A DNA stretch of 64,000 bases from Palsa-739 sp036512155 (GTDB taxonomy: Bacteria > Actinomycetota > Thermoleophilia > Gaiellales > Gaiellaceae): the NCBI GenBank assembly GCA_036512155.1, contig DATCBD010000038.1:18360-82359 (forward strand). Reading direction: 5' to 3'. The notes beneath the pieces are model-generated. The model was given only the letters and a program-made list of their open reading frames with translations, searched no databases and was not told the DNA's origin. Shown here in pieces: positions 23,836-33,611 of the stretch. Both the position numbers and the translations under genes were made by a program. Position 1 is the first letter of the stretch. Every line of letters begins with the position of its first letter.

Positions 23836-24727
23836 CAACCGGTTCCTGGTAGAGGGCGAGGAAGACGTCCTCGAGATCGGCCTCACGGCTCTCCAGTCCG
23901 ACGATGTGATGGGTGGCAAGCGCTTTCACGAGCGCGTCTGGCTCGCCCTGCAACCCGAAGACGATCGTCCGGTCGCGCCGGTCGAGCTCGCGCACACCAG
24001 GGATGCTCGCGAACGCATCCGGGGTAGCCGGTTCGGCGAGAGTCACCGTGATCCGCACGAGCGCGTGCGCGCGTAGCGCCTCGACGGTGTCTTCGAGCAC
24101 GAGGCGTCCGTCGCGCAGAAGTGCGACTCGGTCGGCGACCCGCTGGACCTCGGGAAGCACGTGCGAGGAGATCAGCACCGTCCTGCCGGCCTTCCTCGTT
24201 TCGTCGAGCAGTCCGTACACGAGCTGCTGAACGAGCGGATCGAGGCCAGAGGTGGGCTCATCCAGGATCAGCAGCTCCGGGTCGTGCATGAACGCCAGCA
24301 CGATCCCGACCTTCTGCCGGTTCCCCTTCGAGAGCGTCTTCAACGGCCGGTCGAGCTCGACATCGAGCCGCTCTGCGAGCTCCTCGGCTCGACCGAGGCC
24401 GTCCAGGCCACGGAGCCCGGCGAAGTAGGTGAGCTGCGCGCGTCCCGTGAGCCGGTCGTACAGGCGTAGATCGCCGGGCAGATAGCCGATACGACGACGG
24501 AGGGCGGAGCCACTGCGGGGGCTGGCGCCAAGCACCCGCACGCTGCCGCTCGTCGGACGGATCAGGTCGAGGAGCAGACGGATCGTTGTCGTCTTCCCGG
24601 CTCCGTTCGGGCCAAGGAGGCCGAACACCTCGCCCGGCTCGACCGTGAAATCAAGATCGTCGATACCGCGGTGCAAGCCGTAGCTCTTGGTGAGCGAATG
24701 AGCCTCGACTACGGGAAGGTCAGCCAC
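23825..24727 (-). CDS. ABC-2-type exporter ATP-binding protein
   Basis: A 300-aa ABC ATPase. Walker A is LLGPNGAGKTTT near residue 38, the signature is unusual (LSKGNRQKVGIVLAF rather than LSGG), Walker B is LLILDEPTSGLDPL, and the switch is LISSHVLPEV. The C-terminal 80 residues are the typical regulatory extension of drug/lipid exporters. The LSKGNRQK variant is common in this DrrA/YhaQ-like group. The start is GTG (MADLPVVEAHSLTKSYG), overlapping the ArsP-type permease stop by 8 bp. It works with the permease downstream. Confidence 0.93.
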   Translation of the reverse strand: MADLPVVEAHSLTKSYGLHRGIDDLDFTVEPGEVFGLLGPNGAGKTTTIRLLLDLIRPTSGSVRVLGASPRSGSALRRRIGYLPGDLRLYDRLTGRAQLTYFAGLRGLDGLGRAEELAERLDVELDRPLKTLSKGNRQKVGIVLAFMHDPELLILDEPTSGLDPLVQQLVYGLLDETRKAGRTVLISSHVLPEVQRVADRVALLRDGRLVLEDTVEALRAHALVRITVTLAEPATPDAFASIPGVRELDRRDRTIVFGLQGEPDALVKALATHHIVGLESREADLEDVFLALYQEPVDAA

Positions 24728-25895
24728 CGCTCGCGTGCTCGTGGTGGTGGTGTGCGTGCTCGTCCATGGGCGTGTTCATCATCTTCAGCATCGCCATGCC
24801 GCCGCCGCGGCGGAAGTAGCGCCACATGAGTGACGCGGCCACGAGCAGGAAGACGATGTTCAGCCACGTCGTGTAGTTCCACGTCACCGACGCGGTCATG
24901 ACCTTCGCGTTGCGCGCCGTCCGCTCGATGCCGAGCCCCTGGAAGAGGAACTCGACCACGAGGCCCGCAGCGGCCATCGCGGCATAGAAGGTGACGAAGA
25001 TGAACACGGCCATGCGCTTGCCGTAGTAGCGGCGGTAGATGTCGAGGATGGGGAGGATGAGCAGGTCGGCGAACACGAACGCGATCACGCCGCCGAAGCT
25101 GATGCCGCCGTTCCACAGCACGGCGGCGAGCGGGACGTTCCCGATCGAGCACACGAAGCTGAGCATCGCGACCGCCGGCCCGATGAGCGGCCCCCACACC
25201 TTCCCGAGCGTGCCGTGGTGCTCGAGGAAAAGCCCCCGCCAGAACGAGTCCGGCACCCATGCGGCGAGTGCGCCGGCGATGAGCAGCCCGCCGAAGACGT
25301 CGCGGCCGACCGCCGCCCAGTCCATGACGAAGTAGTCCGCGGTCGACGTCAGCCCCGCCGCCGACAGCAGTCGCTTCCCCGGACCGATCGACATATCCAT
25401 CTCGGCGTGCCCCTCCATCGAGCCGAGCCGGCCCTTCTCCGCCTCGGCGCGCGCCTCTGCGACGAGACGTGGGCGCAGGAACGCGCGGAAAAGCAGCGCG
25501 ACGAACACGATCATGAGCGGGCCGCCGACGAACTCGCCGACGACGAACTGCCATCCGAGCAGGAGTGCCATGACGATCCCGAGCTCGATCACGAGGTTCG
25601 TCGACGCGATCTCGAACGCCATCGCCGCGGTGAAGTCGGCGCCCTTGCGGAAGAGCGACCGCGCGAGCGCCACCGACGCGTACGAGCACGACGACGACGC
25701 TGCGCCGAGGGCGGACGCGACGACGAGCGTTCGCGGCGAAGAGTCCGGCAGCAGCTTGCGCATCTCCCGCTTCGACACCACGGCCTGCACTGCGGCCGAG
25801 AGCGCGAAGCCGAGCACGAGCGCCCACAGGATCTCCCACGTCATGCCGAACGCGAAGCTCAGCGCGCGCCAAAGCTCGTGGAGGAGGTGGATCAC
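24720..25895 (-). CDS. ArsP/DUF318-family permease with a His-rich tail
   Basis: A 391-aa polytopic membrane protein of the permease family that includes ArsP (organoarsenical efflux) and other metal-linked exporters. Two similar halves are visible, each with an ASTNLVIELG- or SIGNVPLAAVLW-type helix; GAASSSCSYASVALARSLFR contains the conserved Ser/Cys-rich stretch. The C-terminus ends MDEHAHHHHEHASGG, a likely metal-binding tail. The start is GTG (MIHLLHELW) and overlaps the stop of a 33-aa membrane peptide as GTGA. An ABC exporter follows in the same operon, suggesting metal or metalloid stress handling; this is inference. Confidence 0.85.
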   Translation of the reverse strand: MIHLLHELWRALSFAFGMTWEILWALVLGFALSAAVQAVVSKREMRKLLPDSSPRTLVVASALGAASSSCSYASVALARSLFRKGADFTAAMAFEIASTNLVIELGIVMALLLGWQFVVGEFVGGPLMIVFVALLFRAFLRPRLVAEARAEAEKGRLGSMEGHAEMDMSIGPGKRLLSAAGLTSTADYFVMDWAAVGRDVFGGLLIAGALAAWVPDSFWRGLFLEHHGTLGKVWGPLIGPAVAMLSFVCSIGNVPLAAVLWNGGISFGGVIAFVFADLLILPILDIYRRYYGKRMAVFIFVTFYAAMAAAGLVVEFLFQGLGIERTARNAKVMTASVTWNYTTWLNIVFLLVAASLMWRYFRRGGGMAMLKMMNTPMDEHAHHHHEHASGG

Positions 25896-25993
25896 CGCCT
25901 AGTGACGAGTCGCGCGCGCCATGCGACCGCGCCGGCCATCGCCGCCCAGAGGAGCGTGACGACGCCGACGAGGAGCCAGGACAACGCGTTCAT
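25892..25993 (-). CDS. 33-aa single-helix membrane peptide upstream of the permease
   Basis: A tiny gene: MNALSWLLVGVVTLLWAAMA followed by GAVAWRARLVTRR. It is one hydrophobic helix of about 20 residues with a basic C-terminus, predicted N-out/C-in. I call it because its TGA overlaps the permease start as GTGA, the same coupling seen across this window. The Shine-Dalgarno is poor. Such peptides often stabilise a membrane partner, here the permease. Alternatively it is a chance frame. Confidence 0.5.
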   Translation of the reverse strand: MNALSWLLVGVVTLLWAAMAGAVAWRARLVTRR

Positions 25994-26034
25994 CGTTCGG
26001 TTGGATCCATTCGCCGGAGAAATCCTGCGTCCTC

Positions 26035-26616
26035 CTACCGGACGACACGCTCGATGTGCTCGGCGGCGCGGCGCAGGGCGTCGTCGTCGAAGAGATACGG
26101 CGTCGCATTCGGGATCGCGTGCTCCGGCGCGTCCAGGTCGGGCGATCCGGCAGCGGCGTTGAGCGCATACCGGATGGGGATCTCGTGACAGACGACGAGC
26201 GTCGCGGTCTCGTGCCGGTCGAGCAGCCGCCGGAAGGCGCGGGCGTACCGCCGTGCCGCGTCGTCGAGGCTTTCGCCGCCGGGGAACGCATCGGCCCGCG
26301 TGTGCGCGTGCTTCCACGCCCGGTACTCGCCGAGCGTCTCTCCCTCGAGCTCGCCGACGTCGATGTCGTCGAGCAGCGGCTCCACGAGGAACGGGACGTT
26401 CCTGCCCTGCAGAATGCACTCGGCCGTCTCCTTCGTTCGCTCGAAGCGAGTGTGGACGCAGAGCTGGAGCCCGAGCGGTGCGAGTTGGTGCCCCAGGCGA
26501 GCCGCTTCGGCCCGCCCCTCGTCCGTCAGCGGCACGGGGATGGCAGGGTCGCCGTTGATTCGACCCTCGACGTTCAGGGTGGAATGGGCGTGCCGAGTCA
26601 GGATGAACAGGCGCAA
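26035..26616 (-). CDS. Histidine phosphatase (phosphoglycerate-mutase-like)
   Basis: A 193-aa member of the histidine phosphatase superfamily. The nucleophile His lies in LTRHAHST near residue 8, the Arg/Glu region in HTRFERTKETAE, the acid Glu in DIDVGELEGETLGEYRAWK, and the second catalytic His in LVVCHEIPIRYAL. Substrates of such enzymes range from sugar phosphates to nucleotides and cannot be specified here. The family begins right at FILTRHA, so I start at the TTG at 26616 (MRLFILTRHA). Longer open frame upstream is antisense to trigger factor. It diverges from tig with 40 bp between starts. Confidence 0.85.
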   Translation of the reverse strand: MRLFILTRHAHSTLNVEGRINGDPAIPVPLTDEGRAEAARLGHQLAPLGLQLCVHTRFERTKETAECILQGRNVPFLVEPLLDDIDVGELEGETLGEYRAWKHAHTRADAFPGGESLDDAARRYARAFRRLLDRHETATLVVCHEIPIRYALNAAAGSPDLDAPEHAIPNATPYLFDDDALRRAAEHIERVVR

Positions 26617-26656
26617 CCGAGGCCGCAGGCTACACCCCCTCTGCTTGAATGGCCGG

Positions 26657-27997
26657 GTGCAGACACAGGTCGAAGAGCTGCCCGAGAACCGGGTCCGGAT
26701 TACCGTGCAGGTGCCGTCGCACGACGTCCACCACGCCGTCGAGCACGCCGCCTCCGACCTCGCGAAGAGCGCGAAGATCCCCGGCTTCCGAAAAGGCAAG
26801 GTGCCGCGGGGCGTCCTCGTGCAGCGCGTCGGCCGCGAGCGCCTCATGGCGGAGGCGGTCGACAGCCACATCGGCGGCTGGTTCTGGAACGCCGCCGCGC
26901 AGTCGCGCGTGCGCCCGGTCGAGCAGCCCGAGTACGACTTTCAGCTTCCCGACTCCGAGGATCAGGACTGGCAGTTCACCGCGACGGTGACCGTCCAGGC
27001 GAAGCCGGAAGTCGCCGACTGGAAGGAGCTCGAGGTCGGCGCGTACGAGCCGGAGGTCCCGGAGGAGCTCGTCGAGCGAGAGCTGGACGCGCTTCGCTCC
27101 ACCGTCGCCGAGCTCGTGCCCGTCGAGGGCAGGCCCGTCGGGCCCGACGACACCGTCATCGTCGACATGGTCTCGCCCCAGGGCGAGACGCGGCGCGACT
27201 ACGTCGTCGAGCTCGATCGCGGCGCTGTCGTCGAGGAGATCGAGCAGGGCATCGTCGGCCTGAACGCCGGCGAGACGAGGGAGATCGAGTTCGAGCTCGT
27301 CGACGGGTCGAAGCAGAACGTCTCGGTGACGGTGAAGGAGATCAAGGAGAAGGTGCTGCCGCCGCTCGACGACGAGCTGGCGCGCGCCGCGAGCGAGTTC
27401 GATTCGTTCGCCGATCTGCGCGCCGACGTCGAGTCGCGCCTGCGCGAGCAGATCGAGGACGAGATCGACGCCCAGTTCCGCTCGGACGTCGCCGACGCGC
27501 TCGTCGAGGCGTCGAAGGTCGATGCCTCCGGGCCGCTCGTCGAGTCGCGCACGCGCGAGCTGCTGCGCTCGCTGGCCCGCCAGGTTGAGTCGCGCGGCGT
27601 GCGGCTCGAGACGTATTTGACGATGACGGGCCAGTCCGCCGACGACCTGCTCGAGCGCCTGCGCGAGGAAGCCACGCGCTCGGTTGCGCGTGAGCTCGTG
27701 CTCGAGGCGGCTGCCGAGAAGCTCGGCATCGACATTCCGGATTCCGAGATCGAAGCGCTTATCCGCGAGCAGGCGGAGGCGTTCGACGAGGACCCCGAGG
27801 ATCAACTGCTGCGCCTGCGCGAGTCGGGCCGCTTCGAGTCGCTGCGCGAGGACCTGCGCCTGCGCAAGGCGCTCGACACCGTCGCCTCGGAGGTCAAGCG
27901 GATTCCGCGTGAGCTGGCGGCGGCACGCGAGTCGATCTGGACGCCCGACAAGGAAAAGCCGCAGACCGAAGCGAAACTCTGGACCCCGGGAAGCTGA
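26657..27997 (+). CDS. tig: Trigger factor, ribosome-associated chaperone
   Basis: A 446-aa trigger factor, the first chaperone met by nascent chains and a peptidyl-prolyl isomerase. The N-terminal ribosome-binding domain carries the signature IPGFRKGKVPRGVL near residue 38. The FKBP-type middle domain (VGPDDTVIVDMVS ...) begins near residue 160, and the helical C-terminal domain follows. The ribosome-binding GFRKGK loop is intact; the FKBP core is divergent, as is common in Actinomycetota. The start is GTG (MQTQVEELPENRV). It is first in the tig-clpP-clpX operon, 8 bp before clpP, placing folding and proteolysis together. Confidence 0.95.
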   Translation: MQTQVEELPENRVRITVQVPSHDVHHAVEHAASDLAKSAKIPGFRKGKVPRGVLVQRVGRERLMAEAVDSHIGGWFWNAAAQSRVRPVEQPEYDFQLPDSEDQDWQFTATVTVQAKPEVADWKELEVGAYEPEVPEELVERELDALRSTVAELVPVEGRPVGPDDTVIVDMVSPQGETRRDYVVELDRGAVVEEIEQGIVGLNAGETREIEFELVDGSKQNVSVTVKEIKEKVLPPLDDELARAASEFDSFADLRADVESRLREQIEDEIDAQFRSDVADALVEASKVDASGPLVESRTRELLRSLARQVESRGVRLETYLTMTGQSADDLLERLREEATRSVARELVLEAAAEKLGIDIPDSEIEALIREQAEAFDEDPEDQLLRLRESGRFESLREDLRLRKALDTVASEVKRIPRELAAARESIWTPDKEKPQTEAKLWTPGS

Positions 27998-28005
27998 GGA
28001 GCCAC

Positions 28006-28605
28006 ATGAATCCGACACCGTCGAACCTCGTCATACCGTCCGTCATCGAGCAGACCTCGCGTGGCGAGCGTTTCTTCGACATCTACTCGAGGCTCCTGAA
28101 CGAGCGCATCATCTTCCTCGGGACGCCGATCGACGACGTCGTCGCGAACCTCATCGTCGCCCAGATGATCCATCTGGAGTCGGAGGATCCCGACAAGGAC
28201 ATCCAGCTGTACATCAACTCGCCGGGGGGCTCGGTGTATGCCGGGCTCGCCATCTACGACACGATGCAGTTCATCCGCTGCGAGGTCGCGACCACCTGCG
28301 TCGGCATCGCGATGTCGATGGGCGCGCTCCTTCTTGCGGCCGGCACGGAGGGAAAGCGGTCGGCGCTGCCGAACTCCAAGATCCTCATCCACCAGGTCTC
28401 CGGTGGATTCCAAGGGCAAGGCACCGACATCGAGATCCAGGCGCGCGAGACGATCAATCTCAAGCGCGGCCTGGAGGAGATCATCGGTAAGCACACGAAT
28501 CAGCCGGTCGAAAAGGTCTCGAAGGACATGGAGCGCGACTACTACATGACCGCAGAAGAGGCCAAGGAATACGGGATCGTCGACAACGTCGTCGCCCACC
28601 GGTAG
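28006..28605 (+). CDS. clpP: ATP-dependent Clp protease proteolytic subunit
   Basis: A 199-aa ClpP. The catalytic triad is complete: Ser104 in GIAMSMGALLLA, His129 in ILIHQVSGG, Asp in SKDMERD. Other signatures are YINSPGGSVYAGLAIYDTM and MTAEEAKEYGIVD. Fourteen copies form the barrel protease that degrades substrates unfolded by ClpX, encoded next door. The N-terminal extension of about 15 residues (MNPTPSNLVIPSVIEQTSRG) is the usual processed propeptide. ATG is preceded by a GAGG. Only one ClpP gene is in this window. Confidence 0.97.
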   Translation: MNPTPSNLVIPSVIEQTSRGERFFDIYSRLLNERIIFLGTPIDDVVANLIVAQMIHLESEDPDKDIQLYINSPGGSVYAGLAIYDTMQFIRCEVATTCVGIAMSMGALLLAAGTEGKRSALPNSKILIHQVSGGFQGQGTDIEIQARETINLKRGLEEIIGKHTNQPVEKVSKDMERDYYMTAEEAKEYGIVDNVVAHR

Positions 28606-28640
28606 ACGAAAAGCGGGATCCGAGGTACAAGGAGAGCACC

Positions 28641-29915
<1,275 letters not shown>

Positions 29916-29962
29916 CCTCTCGGCTCCGAGACCCGTAGGTGGCCGCCGCTTTCGCGGATGTC

Positions 29963-29991
29963 TTGACATGTCTCGGATCCCATGATTTAAG
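29963..29991 (+). promoter_or_regulatory. Sigma-70-like promoter with overlapping palindrome
   Basis: TTGACA at 29963-29968 and TTTAAG at 29986-29991 are separated by exactly 17 bp, upstream of the binding-protein gene (start 30037). The perfect palindrome GACATGTC (29965-29972) overlaps the -35 box and is a candidate operator. This is the best promoter match I noticed in the window. Confidence 0.6.
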
Positions 29992-30036
29992 ACACCTGAA
30001 TCGGGTCTCATATTTCTCTCGAAGCGGAGGGTCATC

Positions 30037-31224
30037 ATGGCACGAGGCTGGAAGCGGGCTTTGCCGCTCGGCGCGGCTGCCCTGCTCTGCGCCGCATTCG
30101 CGGCCACCGCCGGCGCGGGGACGCGCGCCGGGAAAAGCGTCAACGTCGCCTTCATCTACCCGAAGACCGGCGGTCTCGCCGCCTTCGGCCAGGAGGAGCT
30201 CGATGGGTTCCAGGCCGGGCTTGCCTACGTCAACGGCAAGTGCGGCGGCTACACCATCAAGCCGACCTACATCGACGACGCAACCGACCCGGCGACCGCC
30301 ATCGCGGCCTTCAAGAACGAGGTCGGCCAGGGCGTCAAGATCATCACCGGCACGGGCTCGTCGGGCATCGCGCTGCAGCTCGGGCCGCTCGCCGCGCAGA
30401 ACGACGTGCTGTACATCTCCGGCGCGGCGGCGGCCGACCAGATCACCGGGCTCAACCGGAACACGTTCCGCGCCGGTCGGCAGACCCTGCAGGACGTCCT
30501 CGACGCCGCCAACGTCTTCCCACCGAAGACGACGGGCAAGAAGGTCGTCGTCTTCGCCGAGGACACGGCGTTCGGCGCAGGCAACTACGCCGCGGTCGCG
30601 GCCATCTTCGGCGCCAGGGGCCAGACGGTGACGAAGATTCTGTCGCCGTTCGGCACGCCCGATCTGACGCCGTACGCGCAGCAGCTCGCCAACTCGGGAG
30701 CCGACGCCGCGTTCGTCGCCTGGGCCAACACGACCAATGCGGCGGCGATGTGGCAGGCGCTGCAGCAGCAGGGCGTCGCGAAGAAGATGACCCTCATCAC
30801 GGGTCTCGCCAACCGCGGCAGCTACGACGCGATCGGGCCGCTGGTCCCGGGCGTGACGATGATCTCGCACTACGTCTACAAGGCGCCGCACAACGCGGCG
30901 AACACCTACCTCATCAAGTGGATGGCGAAGAACCGCCACCAGGTGCCCGACCTGTTCGACCCGGACGGGTTCGTCACCGCTCAGATGGTCTGCCGTGCGG
31001 TCGCCAAGGGCGGCACCGACACCTCGAAGCAGATCAGCGCGCTCGAGGGCTGGCAGTTCCTCGCGCCGAAGGGCAAGCAGTACATCCGGGCGGCCGACCA
31101 CGCGATGATCCAGCCGATGTTCCAGGTGCAGCTCGTGCCCGGGAACGGCGGCCACTTCGTCGCCAAGGTCGTGAAGACGATCTCGCCCGGCAACGTCCAG
31201 CCTCCGGTCACGCCGTTCAAGTAG
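30037..31224 (+). CDS. Branched-chain amino acid/amide ABC transporter substrate-binding protein
   Basis: A 395-aa periplasmic-type binding protein (LivK/Leu-Ile-Val-BP superfamily). A Sec signal peptide (MARGWKRALPLGAAALLCAA ...) ends near TAGAG; no clear lipobox is present, so anchoring is uncertain. The mature part has NVAFIYPKTGGLAAFGQEEL, GTGSSGIALQLGPLAAQND and FAEDTAFGAGNYAAV, the two-lobe ligand-binding elements. Strong Shine-Dalgarno (GGAGG) and promoter upstream. It precedes the two ATPases and two permeases, an unusual order in that the permeases come last. The neighbouring CoA-ligase genes suggest a carboxylic acid or amide ligand rather than an amino acid alone. Confidence 0.93.
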   Translation: MARGWKRALPLGAAALLCAAFAATAGAGTRAGKSVNVAFIYPKTGGLAAFGQEELDGFQAGLAYVNGKCGGYTIKPTYIDDATDPATAIAAFKNEVGQGVKIITGTGSSGIALQLGPLAAQNDVLYISGAAAADQITGLNRNTFRAGRQTLQDVLDAANVFPPKTTGKKVVVFAEDTAFGAGNYAAVAAIFGARGQTVTKILSPFGTPDLTPYAQQLANSGADAAFVAWANTTNAAAMWQALQQQGVAKKMTLITGLANRGSYDAIGPLVPGVTMISHYVYKAPHNAANTYLIKWMAKNRHQVPDLFDPDGFVTAQMVCRAVAKGGTDTSKQISALEGWQFLAPKGKQYIRAADHAMIQPMFQVQLVPGNGGHFVAKVVKTISPGNVQPPVTPFK

Positions 31225-31246
31225 GAGCGGCGACCGGCGGATCAAG

Positions 31247-32002
31247 GTGAACCCTCCGATCCTCGCCACGCGAAACCTCGGGCTCGACATCGGCGGCGCG
31301 ACCATCGTCGCCGATGTCAGCCTCGAGGTGAGCGAGGGCGAGCTCCTCGGGATCATCGGGCCGAACGGCGCGGGCAAGACGTCGCTGTTCAACCTCTTCT
31401 CGGGCCTGTATCGGCCCACCTCGGGCTCGATCCACCTGAACGGCGTCGACATCACGCACCAGCCGACGTACCTGCGAACGCGGGAGGGAATCGGCCGGAC
31501 GTTCCAGGTGTCGAGCGTCTTCCCGCTGCTGACGACGTTCGAGAACGTCCGCCTCGCCGCGCAGTCGGCGCTCGGCGGCACGCTCCGGCTCTGGCAGCGG
31601 GCGTCCGGCGTGAAGAAGGCCGTAGACGGAGCCCGCGCCGCGCTCGCACGTGTCGGGCTCGAGGCTCGCGCCGCACAGCCGGCGGGCGGCCTCTCGCACG
31701 GCGACAAGCGGCGGCTGGAGATCGCGATGCTCCTCGCCGCGAACAAGCCGGTGCTGCTCCTCGACGAGCCGATGGCCGGCCTGTCCGCGGAGCACGTGCC
31801 GCAGCTCGTCGAGCTCATCCGCTCGGTTCACACCGAGGAGCGCAAGACCGTGCTCATGGTCGAGCATCACATGGAGGTGGTCACCGGCATCGCGCAGCGG
31901 ATCGCAGTCATGCACCACGGCGCGCTCCTCGCGTGCGACACGCCGGCCGCCGTCATGGCGAACCCGACCGTCCAGTCGGCATACCTTGGAGAAGCGCTGT
32001 GA
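31247..32002 (+). CDS. livG: LivG-type ABC transporter ATP-binding protein
   Basis: A 251-aa ATPase of a branched-chain-amino-acid-type importer. Walker A is GPNGAGKTSLFN, the Q-loop region is GRTFQVSSVFP, the signature is degenerate (GGLSHGDKRRLEIAM), Walker B is LLLDEPMAGLS, and the H-loop is VEHHMEVV. The C-terminus ends ... MANPTVQSAYLGEAL, the LivG hallmark. GTG start 22 bp after the binding-protein gene; the stop overlaps livF (GTGA). Confidence 0.95.
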   Translation: MNPPILATRNLGLDIGGATIVADVSLEVSEGELLGIIGPNGAGKTSLFNLFSGLYRPTSGSIHLNGVDITHQPTYLRTREGIGRTFQVSSVFPLLTTFENVRLAAQSALGGTLRLWQRASGVKKAVDGARAALARVGLEARAAQPAGGLSHGDKRRLEIAMLLAANKPVLLLDEPMAGLSAEHVPQLVELIRSVHTEERKTVLMVEHHMEVVTGIAQRIAVMHHGALLACDTPAAVMANPTVQSAYLGEAL

Positions 32003-32715
32003 GCGCGGTTGCGACGAGGACGCTGCTGTCGGTCAGTGACCTGCACGTGTATCTCGGGCAGTCGCACGTCCTCCAGGGCGTGTCGTTCGACGTGCCGGAA
32101 GGCGGCGTCACTGCGTTGCTCGGCCGCAACGGCGTGGGCAAGACGACGACGCTGCGCGCCATTCTGGGGCTGGTCGGCCGGCGCGGTTCGGTCCAGCTCG
32201 ACGGGGAGGAGCTGACGTCGCTGCCGACGCATCGCATCGTGCAGCGGCGGGTCGGCTACGTGCCGGAGGACCGCGACGTGTTCTCCGGGCTGACCGTGGC
32301 CGAGAACCTCCGGCTCGCCGAGCGCGACGGAGAGCCCCGCTACGACCTCGTCTACGACCTCTTCCCCGATCTCGAGGCGCGCGGCGCCCAGCGTGCGGGC
32401 ACGCTCTCGGGCGGCCAGCAGCAGATGCTCTCGATCGCACGCGCGCTGCTGAACGACAACCGCGTTCTGCTCGTGGACGAGCCGACGAAGGGCCTCGCGC
32501 CTGCGCTCGTCGCCGACGTCGCGCACGTTCTCGAGCGGCTCGCAGAGCTGACGACGGTGCTGCTCGTCGAGCAGAACCTCGGCGTCGTGCGCCGGATCGC
32601 TCGCGACGCGATCGTGCTCGACCAGGGCCGGGTCGTGCACACGAGCGACGCCAAGGAGCTGCTCGAACAGCCGGACCTCGTCAGGCGCCTGCTCAGCGTC
32701 GGGAGCCACACATGA
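31999..32715 (+). CDS. livF: LivF-type ABC transporter ATP-binding protein
   Basis: A 238-aa ATPase, second of the pair. Walker A is LLGRNGVGKTTTLRA, signature LSGGQQQMLSIARAL, Walker B LLVDEPTKGLAP, H-loop LVEQNLGVV. The LivF-type PEDRDVFSGLTVAENL motif follows the Q-loop. The start at GTG 31999 is set by the GTGA overlap with livG; upstream in-frame sequence (MRHAGRRHGE...) is antisense to nothing useful and overlaps livG. The stop overlaps livH by ATGA. Confidence 0.95.
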   Translation: MSAVATRTLLSVSDLHVYLGQSHVLQGVSFDVPEGGVTALLGRNGVGKTTTLRAILGLVGRRGSVQLDGEELTSLPTHRIVQRRVGYVPEDRDVFSGLTVAENLRLAERDGEPRYDLVYDLFPDLEARGAQRAGTLSGGQQQMLSIARALLNDNRVLLVDEPTKGLAPALVADVAHVLERLAELTTVLLVEQNLGVVRRIARDAIVLDQGRVVHTSDAKELLEQPDLVRRLLSVGSHT

Positions 32716-33611
32716 GCACCTGGCTCCTGCTCACGATCACCGGGCTCGGCCTCGGCGCGATGTACTTCCTCATCGCCTCGGGCCTGTCGCTCATCTACGG
32801 GCTGATGGGCGTCCTCAACTTCGCGCACGGCGCGTTCATCACCGTCGGCGCCTACGCGTCGTGGTGGACGGAGGCACACCTCTTCTCCGGCGTGCACTCG
32901 ATCACGCTGCGCTTCCTCCTCGCGGCGCTCATGGGGCTGCTGGTCGGCGGTGTGTTCGCGGCCCTCGTCGAGCTCATCCTCATCAGGCCCCTCTACAACC
33001 GCCACATCGAGCAGGTGCTCGTGACCGTCGGCCTGTCGATCGCCTTCGTCGCGCTCGTGCAGGGCATCTGGGGGCCGGACCCGCAGGCCTTTGCCGTCCC
33101 GCCTTGGCTGCATGAGACGACGACGATCGCAGGCGCGCACATCCCGAACGACCGCTGGATCGAGATCGGCACCGCGGCCGTCGTGCTTGGCCTCCTGCAG
33201 CTCTTCCTCCGGCGAACGCGCTACGGGCTGATCATCCGCGCGGGCGTCGAGAACCGCGCGATGGTGCAGGCGCTCGGCATCGACGTGCGCAAGGCGTTCA
33301 CGCTCGTGTTCGCGATCGGCGGCATCGCGGCCGCCGTCGCCGGCGTGCTCAGCGGCGTGTACTTCAACGTCGTCGGGCCCGACCAGGGGACGAGCCTCCT
33401 GATCTTCGCATTCATCGTGGTCGTCATTGGCGGCCTCGGCTCGATCGGCGGCTCCGCCGCTGCGGCCGTGGTCGTCGCCCTGACGCAGCAGTACACGAAC
33501 TACTACGCGTCGGCGGGGGTCGGCGACATGGTCGTCGTCCTCCTGCTCGGACTCGTCCTGCTCGCGCGGCCGCGCGGCCTCGCGGGCGCGGTCGTCGGAG
33601 CGCGCGCGTGA
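32712..33611 (+). CDS. livH: LivH-type ABC transporter permease
   Basis: A 299-aa membrane permease of the branched-chain amino acid family with about eight helices. Family blocks: GLSLIYGLMGVLNFAHGAFI near residue 25, LYNRHIEQVLVTVGLSIAF, and VVIGGLGSIGGSAAAA late in the protein. The NRAMVQALGID segment is the ATPase-coupling loop. ATGA overlap with livF, GTGA with livM. It is longer than E. coli LivH by only a few residues. Confidence 0.95.
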   Translation: MSTWLLLTITGLGLGAMYFLIASGLSLIYGLMGVLNFAHGAFITVGAYASWWTEAHLFSGVHSITLRFLLAALMGLLVGGVFAALVELILIRPLYNRHIEQVLVTVGLSIAFVALVQGIWGPDPQAFAVPPWLHETTTIAGAHIPNDRWIEIGTAAVVLGLLQLFLRRTRYGLIIRAGVENRAMVQALGIDVRKAFTLVFAIGGIAAAVAGVLSGVYFNVVGPDQGTSLLIFAFIVVVIGGLGSIGGSAAAAVVVALTQQYTNYYASAGVGDMVVVLLLGLVLLARPRGLAGAVVGARA

